This document shows, piece after piece, positions 16,583-23,358 of a stretch of 26,282 bases of DNA (position 1 is the stretch's first letter; every line of letters starts with the position of its first letter). The notes beneath the pieces were generated by a model. That model saw only the letters and a program-made list of their open reading frames with translations. It made no database searches and was not told where the DNA came from. The stretch lies in the NCBI GenBank assembly GCA_051010055.1, contig JBPCVY010000152.1:1-26282 (forward strand), read 5' to 3'. This DNA comes from CAJQND01 sp051010055 (lineage in GTDB: Bacteria > Pseudomonadota > Alphaproteobacteria > Rhizobiales > CAJQND01). Both the position numbers and the translations under genes were made by a program.

Positions 16583-17512
16583 ATGGCATTACCGGCATAC
16601 GCTGATCGCTGGGAGAAAGTCTGGTACTATGGATTCCGTATATTCTGCGGACTTGTGTTCCTGTTTTTGATCCTGCCCATTTTGATCATCCTTCCGTTGT
16701 CCTTCAATGTGGAGCCTTATTTCACATTCACTTCAGGCATGCTGGCACTTGATCCAGCTGCATATTCAACGCGCTGGTATGTGGACATTTTTACCAATGG
16801 TATGGCCAACCCAAATCAAGAGTTCGGGTGGGGCTTCATGAAAGACAGCTGGGCGAACGGCCAATGGATGCATTCGATGAAAAACAGCTTTATCATTGCA
16901 TTTTTCGCAACCCTTCTTTCAACCGCCCTTGGCACGCTGGCGGCGCTTGGTCTGTCCCAATCGCATATGCCTGCGCGGAACCTGATGATGAGCCTGTTGA
17001 TTTCTCCGATGATCGTTCCGATCATCATCACGGCAGCGGGTTTGTTCTTCTTCTTTTCCAGCATCGGCTTGACCAGCGCTACCTCAAGTTTCACCGGTTA
17101 TCTCGCCATTATTCTTGCGCACGCCGTATTGGGCACGCCATTTGTGGTCATAACGGTTACCGCAACGCTGATCGGTTTTGACCAAAGCCTTATCCGTGCC
17201 GGTCAAAACTTGGGAGCGGCGCCGCAAACAGTATTTTTCAAGGTTGTTATGCCGCTCATTCTTCCAGGTGTGATTTCCGGAGCGCTGTTTGCATTCATCA
17301 TTTCCTTCGATGAAGTGGTGGCGGTGATTTTTCTGGCGGACTATGAAACCCGCACTATCCCCCGGCAGATGTGGTCGGGCATCCGCGAACAGATTAGCCC
17401 CACAATTCTGGCGGTCGCAACAATACTGGTTCTGATATCAATTGCGTTGTTGGCCACCGTTGAGTTGTTGCGGCGGCGTTCAGAACGGCTGCGCGGCGTT
17501 ACTCCCGCTTGA
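16583..17512 (+). CDS. ABC transporter permease, PotC-like
   Basis: A 309-residue inner-membrane permease, partner of the PotB-like subunit. Its first helix is at about residues 17-42. A ~50-residue loop follows, with WYVDIFTNGMANPNQEFGWG. The remaining helices carry the EAA motif IRAGQNLGAAPQTVFFKVVM then PLILPG (about 206-231). AGGGGAAG five bases before the ATG is a strong ribosome binding site. The C-terminus is basic (RRRSERLRG). Together with the ATPase and binding protein it forms a complete importer. Its stop overlaps the possible TTG start of the DUF1194 gene. Confidence 0.92.
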   Translation: MALPAYADRWEKVWYYGFRIFCGLVFLFLILPILIILPLSFNVEPYFTFTSGMLALDPAAYSTRWYVDIFTNGMANPNQEFGWGFMKDSWANGQWMHSMKNSFIIAFFATLLSTALGTLAALGLSQSHMPARNLMMSLLISPMIVPIIITAAGLFFFFSSIGLTSATSSFTGYLAIILAHAVLGTPFVVITVTATLIGFDQSLIRAGQNLGAAPQTVFFKVVMPLILPGVISGALFAFIISFDEVVAVIFLADYETRTIPRQMWSGIREQISPTILAVATILVLISIALLATVELLRRRSERLRGVTPA

Positions 17513-17526
17513 TTTTGTGCACCGGG

Positions 17527-18252
17527 ATGGGCACGAAACGGACCTCCCGGTGCACACTTCTCTCAATGTTCATGTGCCTTGTTGCCTCTGGCATTTGGCT
17601 TGCCGGCAGCTGGCTTGCGAGGGCGCAAGAAAGGCCGTCTGTTGATCTTGCCCTGGTTTTGTCTATCGACTGTTCTTATTCCGTGGATTCAGAAGAATTT
17701 GCGCTGCAAACCCGCGGCACCGCCTGGGCCTTGCAACAGCCAGACATTTTAAAGGCCATCCAAAGCGGGCGGCACAAGCGCATCGCCATTGCCTTGGTGC
17801 AATGGTCGGGCGTGGCGAACCAAACCCTTGCGCTTGACTGGACCCTCATTGAAAGTGCCGAAGATGCGGCTGCGGCTGCGGCAAAAATTTCCTCCATGCC
17901 CCGGTACCTGGCCCATGGCAGCACGTCCATAAACGGTATGATGAAATTTGCCGCCCGTGTGTTGGGCAACGCCCCGGTAAAGGCAAGCCGTCAGGTGATC
18001 GACATTTCCGCGGACGGGCGCAACAACGCAGGCGGCTACACCAGGCCCTTGCGTGATGCGCTTATCGCCTACGGCATAACGCTGAATGGTCTGGCCATCC
18101 TCAATGAGATTCCAACACTCAAATATTATTTTCAACGCGAGGTTATTGGCGGGCTGGGCAGCTTTGTGATTGCGGCGGAAAGTTACGAGGATTTTCGCAT
18201 CGCCATCCATCGCAAACTCTTGCGGGAAATTATTGGACCCGGTGTGAGTTGA
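17527..18252 (+). CDS. DUF1194 family protein (secreted von Willebrand A-like domain)
   Basis: About 241 residues. A signal peptide (hydrophobic CLVASGIWLAGSWLARAQ) precedes VDLALVLSIDCSYSVDSEEF. There DxSxS is the metal-ion-dependent adhesion (MIDAS) motif of a von Willebrand A fold. Later segments RQVIDISADGRNNAGG and GLAILNE are the usual DUF1194 strands. The start is uncertain: a TTG at 17509 overlapping the permease stop is also in frame, and no good ribosome binding site is seen. It is secreted, of unknown function, and transcribed with the importer and the cyclodeaminase-like gene. Confidence 0.85.
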   Translation: MGTKRTSRCTLLSMFMCLVASGIWLAGSWLARAQERPSVDLALVLSIDCSYSVDSEEFALQTRGTAWALQQPDILKAIQSGRHKRIAIALVQWSGVANQTLALDWTLIESAEDAAAAAAKISSMPRYLAHGSTSINGMMKFAARVLGNAPVKASRQVIDISADGRNNAGGYTRPLRDALIAYGITLNGLAILNEIPTLKYYFQREVIGGLGSFVIAAESYEDFRIAIHRKLLREIIGPGVS

Positions 18253-18261
18253 GACTTTACA

Positions 18262-19227
18262 ATGGCCAGATCTTATTCCAGCGTTCCGTATATTGATGCA
18301 GACACACTGAACGAAATTCTCGATTTTCCAACCCTTGCCGATGCGCTGGAAAAGGCCCATCGCCTTGAGCCGCCATTGCTCGACAGCGCCCTTCTTGAGC
18401 ATGACGCTGGTGGAGAAACACCAGATGGTTTTTATGTGCTCCCGGCCTGGTTTCCGGGTTTGGCCATGGGCGCGAAAATCATTTCGATCCTTCCACAGAA
18501 CCCCTCAAAACAAGAACCCATGCCTGCCGTACATGCGCTTTACCCTATCTTCGACGGTGAAACGGGAAAACCGCGCGCGGTGATTGATGGCACCGCGATG
18601 ACGTATTGGAAGACGGCAGCGGATTCGGCGCTTGGCTCGCGCTGCCTTTCAAGGGAAGATGCCTCCCGCCTGGTCATGGTCGGGGCGGGCGATCTTTCCC
18701 CCTGGCTCGTGCGTGCCCATTGCGCGGTGCGGAAGAACATCTGCAAGGTCAGCATCTGGAACCGGACTGGAGCAAAGGCTGAGGCTGTGGCCGCACACCT
18801 TCAGGATTTTCAGCCGAATGTCGAAGCGGTGCGCGATCTAGCAGCGGCGGTTTCCGAAGCCGACATTATTTGCTGCGCAACATCTGCTACAGAGCCCGTT
18901 ATTGAGGGGAACTGGTTGAAACCCGGCGCACATATAGATTTGGTTGGCGGTTTCACTCCGCAAATGCGCGAGGCCGATGATGAGGTGATAAGCCGGGCGC
19001 GCCTTTTCATGGATTCAGAATGGTTTTCCCTGAAGACAGGAGATTTGAGCCAGCCGCTGGAAGAGGGCATTATTGACCGCGGTGAAATCACCGATCTGTT
19101 TCAGTTGTGCAGGCGAGAGCGGCCCGGCCGGCAAACCGACGATGAAATTACCCTTTTCAAAAATGCCGGCGGCGGGCATCTTGACCTCATGACCGCCATG
19201 CACATTTTGAGTTTGTGGGGTAAGTGA
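18262..19227 (+). CDS. Ornithine cyclodeaminase / mu-crystallin family protein
   Basis: A 321-residue NAD(P)-dependent enzyme of the OCD/mu-crystallin family, whose members are cyclodeaminases, ketimine reductases or imine reductases. The Rossmann region is RLVMVGAGDLSPWLVRAH (about residues 132-149), and a further landmark is HIDLVGGFTPQMREADDEVI. The usual RTAA substrate-loop arginine is lysine here (YWKTAADSA, about 114-122), so I do not claim ornithine as substrate. It begins nine bases after DUF1194 and is followed by pcaB after 16 bases, which links it to the importer-pca run. The reaction is unknown. Confidence 0.85.
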   Translation: MARSYSSVPYIDADTLNEILDFPTLADALEKAHRLEPPLLDSALLEHDAGGETPDGFYVLPAWFPGLAMGAKIISILPQNPSKQEPMPAVHALYPIFDGETGKPRAVIDGTAMTYWKTAADSALGSRCLSREDASRLVMVGAGDLSPWLVRAHCAVRKNICKVSIWNRTGAKAEAVAAHLQDFQPNVEAVRDLAAAVSEADIICCATSATEPVIEGNWLKPGAHIDLVGGFTPQMREADDEVISRARLFMDSEWFSLKTGDLSQPLEEGIIDRGEITDLFQLCRRERPGRQTDDEITLFKNAGGGHLDLMTAMHILSLWGK

Positions 19228-19243
19228 TGAGATTTGTTCCAAG

Positions 19244-20602
19244 ATGAGTGAAACACCGCCGGGCTTTGGCATATTTGGTGATCTATTCTCCACCCCTGAA
19301 ATGCGCGAGGCATTTTCGGAGGAAGCCTGGTTTGCACGCATGGTGGATGTGGAGGCAGCCCTTGCCCGGGCGCAAGGCGGCCTCGGCGTCATTCCTGCCG
19401 ATGCAGCTCGAATCATCAATGAAGCCTGCGCCAACATTAAAATCGATATGGCCGCGCTCAAGGTAGGAACGGAAAATGTCGGCTATCCGGTGCTGCCGCT
19501 GGTGCGCCAGATTGCAGCTGAGGCAGGTGATGCGGGCGGCTATGTGCATTGGGGCGCAACGACCCAGGACATTATGGACACCGCCCTGGTTTTGCAGTTG
19601 CGCGATGGGCTCGATCTCACAGTGCTTGAACTGCGCCGGTTGATCGCCGCGCTTATGGGCCTTTCGCACGCCCACCGCGACACGGTTATGGCAGGGCGCA
19701 CCCATCTGCAACATGCATTACCCGTAACATTCGGGTTCAAATGTGCCAATTGGTTGAGCCCGCTCGTGCGCACCCTGGAGCGCATCAAGCAAGCGCGCCC
19801 GCGCATCGAGCAACTGCAGTTTGCCGGCGCCGTTGGAACTCTTGCCTCCTTAGGCGGGGATGCCCAGCCGGTGCGTGAAGCGCTTGGAAAAGAGTTGCAG
19901 CTGGATGTGCCCGGTATTGGCTGGCATGCAGCCCGCGACGGGCTTGCGGAAGCGGTCAGCATTATCGCCATCCTGTCTGGATTGTGTGCGAAAATTGCCA
20001 CCGATGTGATTTTGCTGATGCAAACGGAAGTGGGCGAGGCTTTCGAGCCTTATGCCCATGGGCGCGGTGGTTCTTCAACCATGCCACAGAAACGCAACCC
20101 CATGGCCGCTGAATATGTTCTGGCCGCAGGGCGCAACATTCAAGCCCAGGTGCCGGTGCTAATGGCCGCCCTGGCAGGCGATCATGAACGGGCAACAGGG
20201 CCCTGGCATGCGGAATGGACGGCGCTGCCGCAGGTGTTTTTGCTGGGGGCGGGTGCGCTTACCCGCACGGTGGACATTGTCGAAGGGCTGGAAGTCCATC
20301 CAGAACGCATGGCTGCGAACCTTGCAGCAACCGGCGGGCTGATTATGGCTGAACCAGTGATGATGGCGCTGGGGCCCCATCTTGGCCGCCAGATGGCCCA
20401 TGATGTAGTTGAAGATGCCTGCCGGAAGGCGATAACAGAAGAAAAAATTTTCGCCGAATGCCTTGCCGCCGATAGCAGAATTTCAGATCATCTGGATGCT
20501 GCAGACATAGAAACGCTTCTCAACCCGGCACGCTACACCGGGCTTGCCGGTGAGTTTACCGACAATGTTGTTGCTGCAGCGCAAGCTGCTTTGGAGAGCT
20601 AA
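19244..20602 (+). CDS. pcaB: 3-carboxy-cis,cis-muconate cycloisomerase
   Basis: A 452-residue member of the fumarase/aspartase superfamily. It converts 3-carboxy-cis,cis-muconate to 4-carboxymuconolactone in the protocatechuate branch of the beta-ketoadipate pathway. The superfamily signature GSSTMPQKRNP (about residues 280-290) is present, and VHWGATTQDIMDTALVLQLR and MAGRTHLQHALPVTFG are the other two conserved regions. Class assignment as PcaB rather than adenylosuccinate lyase rests on these motifs and on the pcaD and pcaC genes that follow directly. The enzyme is a cytoplasmic homotetramer. Its ribosome binding site is weak, which suggests coupling to the upstream gene. Confidence 0.93.
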   Translation: MSETPPGFGIFGDLFSTPEMREAFSEEAWFARMVDVEAALARAQGGLGVIPADAARIINEACANIKIDMAALKVGTENVGYPVLPLVRQIAAEAGDAGGYVHWGATTQDIMDTALVLQLRDGLDLTVLELRRLIAALMGLSHAHRDTVMAGRTHLQHALPVTFGFKCANWLSPLVRTLERIKQARPRIEQLQFAGAVGTLASLGGDAQPVREALGKELQLDVPGIGWHAARDGLAEAVSIIAILSGLCAKIATDVILLMQTEVGEAFEPYAHGRGGSSTMPQKRNPMAAEYVLAAGRNIQAQVPVLMAALAGDHERATGPWHAEWTALPQVFLLGAGALTRTVDIVEGLEVHPERMAANLAATGGLIMAEPVMMALGPHLGRQMAHDVVEDACRKAITEEKIFAECLAADSRISDHLDAADIETLLNPARYTGLAGEFTDNVVAAAQAALES

Positions 20603-20605
20603 GCA

Positions 20606-21388
20606 ATGCCTCATATTCATGCCAATGGGATCGACATTCACTATCAGTTTGACGGGCCTGAAACTGCACCTGTTTTGCTGATGTCGAACTCGCTGGGAAC
20701 CAATCTGGGCATGTGGGACGATCAGATTTCAGCCTTTACCCCTGAGTTCCATATTTTGCGCTACGACAAGCGCGGCCATGGGCAGACAAGCGCCCCTGAA
20801 GGCGAATACACGTTGGATCAGCTTGGCGGAGACGTGCTGGCGCTGCTTGATACGCTGCAGCTTGAGAAGGTTTATTTTTGCGGCCTTTCCATCGGCGGCA
20901 TGACCGGCCAATGGCTGGGCCGCAATGCTGCTGACCGCCTGCACAAACTGGTGCTCTCAAATACATCTGCCCACATGGCGCCCAAGGATATGTGGGACGA
21001 ACGCATCAAGGCCGTTCTAAAGGGCGGCATGGAACCGATGGTGGATACGGTTACTTCGCGCTGGTTTACGCCTGAATTCATCGCCAATGAACCCGAACGC
21101 GTTGCCAAGGTACAGGAGATGATCCTGACAACGCCGCCTGCAGGCTATGCCGGGTGCAGCGCTGCCATTCGCGATATGGATCAGCGCGATGGAATTTCAA
21201 ACATCACCGTTCCCACGCTCGTAATCTCCGGCGATAAAGATCCCGCAACGCCGCCCAAGCATGGCCGGCTCATTGCTGATACTATCGCCGGTGCGCGCTA
21301 TGTAGAGATTGCCGGCGCGGCCCACCTTGCCAATATTGAACAAACCGAAACGTTTAACGAAGCGGTGGCCGGTTTCCTTACCGGCTAG
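20606..21388 (+). CDS. pcaD: 3-oxoadipate enol-lactonase
   Basis: A 260-residue alpha/beta-hydrolase that opens beta-ketoadipate enol-lactone to beta-ketoadipate. The nucleophile serine is in GLSIGG (about residue 95), the acid in VISGDKDPATPP (about 212), and the histidine in AAHLANIEQ (about 238). The cap region (about 120-190) and HILRYDKRGHGQT are typical of PcaD. It begins three bases after the pcaB stop with GGAGAG upstream, so the two are certainly co-transcribed. It is a normal monofunctional PcaD, not the PcaL fusion, because pcaC follows separately. It ends in TAG. Confidence 0.93.
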   Translation: MPHIHANGIDIHYQFDGPETAPVLLMSNSLGTNLGMWDDQISAFTPEFHILRYDKRGHGQTSAPEGEYTLDQLGGDVLALLDTLQLEKVYFCGLSIGGMTGQWLGRNAADRLHKLVLSNTSAHMAPKDMWDERIKAVLKGGMEPMVDTVTSRWFTPEFIANEPERVAKVQEMILTTPPAGYAGCSAAIRDMDQRDGISNITVPTLVISGDKDPATPPKHGRLIADTIAGARYVEIAGAAHLANIEQTETFNEAVAGFLTG

Positions 21389-21434
21389 GCACCGTGCGGC
21401 AACCATTCTCACAAACCCTGGAAGGCAAAAAAAC

Positions 21435-21815
21435 ATGTCCGACAAACTTGATGCTGAAGGCTTGAAGGTTCGCAAAGAAGTTCTTGGCGCTGATTATGTG
21501 GAGGCATCTTTGGCGAAGGCCGACGACTTCATGCAAACCTTTCAAGAACTTACCACGAACCAGTGCTGGGGTTATTGCTGGACGCGCCCGGGGCTGGAGC
21601 GCCGGGAGCGCAGCCTCTTGAACCTCGGCATGCTGGCGGCCATGGGCAAGGAAGCCGAACTGAAAATTCATGTGCGCGGCGCCATAGCCAATGGCTTGAC
21701 GGCGGACGAAATCAAGGAAGTGTTTGTGCAGGTGTCGGTTTATGCAGGTGTGCCGGCGGCATTCTCCGCCTTTCGCATCGCCCATGAAACACTGAAGGAA
21801 ATGGGCGAAATTTAA
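21435..21815 (+). CDS. pcaC: 4-carboxymuconolactone decarboxylase
   Basis: A 126-residue decarboxylase that converts 4-carboxymuconolactone to the enol-lactone, the step between PcaB and PcaD. The family core ERRERSLLNLGMLAAMG, then ELKIHVRGAIANGLTADEI and VYAGVPAAFSAFRIAH is complete, and the length is normal. The ATG at 21435 has GGAAGG about 11 bases upstream. With pcaB and pcaD it covers the three steps after ring cleavage. Protocatechuate 3,4-dioxygenase (pcaGH), thiolase steps and a PcaQ-type regulator are absent from the window. Confidence 0.93.
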   Translation: MSDKLDAEGLKVRKEVLGADYVEASLAKADDFMQTFQELTTNQCWGYCWTRPGLERRERSLLNLGMLAAMGKEAELKIHVRGAIANGLTADEIKEVFVQVSVYAGVPAAFSAFRIAHETLKEMGEI

Positions 21816-21831
21816 TTGAGAGTGGCGCGCG

Positions 21832-22503
21832 CTAGCTATGCCGCTCGCTCATCGCCTTTTCTTCCCATAAGGCGCGCAATGCCGGGGCATCTTTCCGGAA
21901 TTCGGCATCAAGAAGCTCACAATTTTTGATGCGGTCAATACGGAAATGCCGGAAGTCCTGGCGCAATTCGCACCAGGCGGCAATGAGCGTGGATTCGGTG
22001 AAGTAAACCGTCGCCAGCGGGCGCACTGTGCGTTGTGTCAGCTCGCCGTTCATGTCCGCATAGTCCAGAAGCAGTTTGCGCGCATCGCGGATAGCGGTGC
22101 GCACTCCGCCCATATCGGCAGCGGTGGCAGGCGGTGCACCACGATTATCCACAAAAACGCGCCCGGCTGTAGATTGTAACCCTTCAATTTTCGACGAAAT
22201 CCGCTGCGCGGCTTTGCGCAAGGCCGGGTTGCCTGTACGCGCCAAAAGGCTCAGACCCACAACAAGAGCCTCGACTTCATCAGGATTAAAATTCAACGGC
22301 GGCAAGTCATAACCCGCCCGCATGACCTAACCGATGCCCGCCTCGCCCTCAATTGGCGTGCGCATGGATTGCAACGCTGAAATGTCCCGGTAAATGGTGC
22401 GTGTGGACACTTCCAGCGTTGCCGCTATCCAGTCCGCGGTCACCGGTTCTTCGGCGCTGCGCAGAATTTGGATAATTTCAAACAATCGTGCCGAACGGCG
22501 CAT
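21832..22503 (-). pseudogene. YafY-type HTH/WYL transcriptional regulator with in-frame TAG
   Basis: A continuous 223-codon frame except for TAG at codon 59 (22329-22327). Residues 1-58 form a winged HTH (RRSARLFEIIQILRSAEEPV, then TIYRDISALQSMRTPIEGEA). After the stop the frame continues with VMRAGYDLPPLNFNPDEVEA and a WYL-type domain with RPLATVYF and AAWCELRQDFRHFRIDRI. The family usually reads GYVLRAGFDLPP at this point, so TAG replaces a tyrosine codon (one base change from TAT/TAC). Both halves keep family residues, so the lesion looks recent. An ATG two codons after the stop could restart a fragment lacking the DNA-binding domain. It is divergent from the cupin lyase gene. Confidence 0.8.
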
Positions 22504-22525
22504 CAAAAAGCCCCTAAAGTGATTG

Positions 22526-22566
22526 CTGACATTATCAATGCACTCCTGACAATATCGTGTCAGGAG
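22526..22566 (+). promoter_or_regulatory. Operator-like inverted repeat over a putative promoter
   Basis: A perfect 9-bp inverted repeat, CTCCTGACA (22543-22551) and TGTCAGGAG (22558-22566) with a 6-base spacer ATATCG, lies 40 bases from the regulator start and 155 bases from the lyase start. A CTGACA (22526-22531) and CAATAT (22550-22555) with an 18-base spacer could be a + strand promoter whose -10 lies inside the repeat. Placement in the regulator's own upstream region is what is expected for an autoregulated YafY-type repressor. The binding assignment is inference. Confidence 0.6.
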
Positions 22567-22610
22567 AGATTGCGCATCATGTTATTTTTGATGATTGAAA
22601 GAGCACCGGA

Positions 22611-22688
22611 ATGGCGATCGTTTTGGGTGGCGGGCTCATTCTGGCAGCGATTATCGCCCATACATTATTGCAAGGTGGTTCAGGTTGA
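22611..22688 (+). CDS. Possible 25-residue hydrophobic leader peptide
   Basis: A short frame downstream of the operator-like repeat encoding MAIVLGGGLILAAIIAHTLL plus five residues, that is, one membrane helix. It lies between the promoter and the lyase gene and ends 33 bases before it. The only upstream Shine-Dalgarno candidate is a weak GAAAGAG. It may be a real small membrane protein, a degenerate gene remnant or chance. Confidence 0.25.
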   Translation: MAIVLGGGLILAAIIAHTLLQGGSG

Positions 22689-22721
22689 GTCACCTTCCGG
22701 TAAACATTCCTGGGGGTAGCC

Positions 22722-23345
22722 ATGCCGGAAGATTTTATGAAGCGCGCGTTCGCTCTAATTGATTTGGTGGCTGTTGACATGCGTGCGCTGCCTAACGGTT
22801 TTCCAGGCGCGCGCGAAACGGTGAAGCGGCTCGGCGAAGTGCGCCCAAACCTTGCATTCGTCGATAAGGAGAAAAACCGCATGCCTGCATGCAGGTTCCT
22901 GCCCGATGCGATGGAACAAGTAAGGGCAAGGCGCCCGGACATTGCCGGGGCGGTGGATGCGCTTGAGCCCGATCTTTATTGGCATTTTACGACGGGTTAC
23001 GATCCGTCGAAATTTCCAAGCGGCAATTATCTGGAAAACTATGCCTACTGCCAGATTATCGGCCGTGAAGGCCCGCTGGCGGCTGCCGATTTCAGGATGG
23101 GACTTTTTGTCGTCGCGCCCCAGGAAGACTATCCGTAGCACTACCACGCGGCTCCTGAAATGTACTATCCACTCACCGGCCCCCATGAATGGCAGCGCGG
23201 GGGTGGGGAATGGGTGTCACGGCCTGCATTTGAGGCCGTTTGGCACGACCCGTTCGAGGTGCACGCCACACGCATGGGCCCCAACCCGTTGCTGGCGGTC
23301 TGGATATGGACCAGGGATGTGGACAAACCCCCGCTACTGGTTTAG
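22722..23345 (+). pseudogene. Cupin-type DMSP lyase family protein (DddQ-like) with in-frame TAG
   Basis: A 207-codon frame, the usual length of DddQ, interrupted by TAG at codon 139 (23136-23138). GGGGGT before the ATG is a good ribosome binding site. Upstream lies an intact helical N-terminal part with HFTTGYDPSKFPSGNYLENY. Immediately after the stop comes HYHAAPEMYYPLTGPHEW, the metal-binding cupin motif, then FEVHATRMG. Counting TAG as residue 139, H142, E146, Y148 and H181 match the spacing of the zinc ligands I recall for Ruegeria DddQ (H125, E129, Y131, H163; one extra residue before the last). A product ending at the TAG would lack every metal ligand. DMSP cleavage to DMS and acrylate is the family reaction. 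Activity here is doubtful unless TAG is read through. Confidence 0.78.
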
Positions 23346-23358
23346 GTGCAAAAGCGCC

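Noticed and set aside
22722..23345. TAG as a reassigned sense codon (for example pyrrolysine or tyrosine) in this genome
   Set aside because: TAG terminates at least seven frames in the window (DUF3305, DUF3144-like, PotB-like permease, pcaD, the regulator, the cupin gene and the DddP-like gene), and the PotB-like TAG is followed at once by a proper ribosome binding site and start. Low-level suppression is not excluded, but reassignment is not supported.
23346..23358. Bidirectional terminator between the cupin and DddP-like genes
   Set aside because: Only a 5-bp stem with an AAAA loop can be drawn in and around the 13-base gap, with no T-run. Too weak to call.
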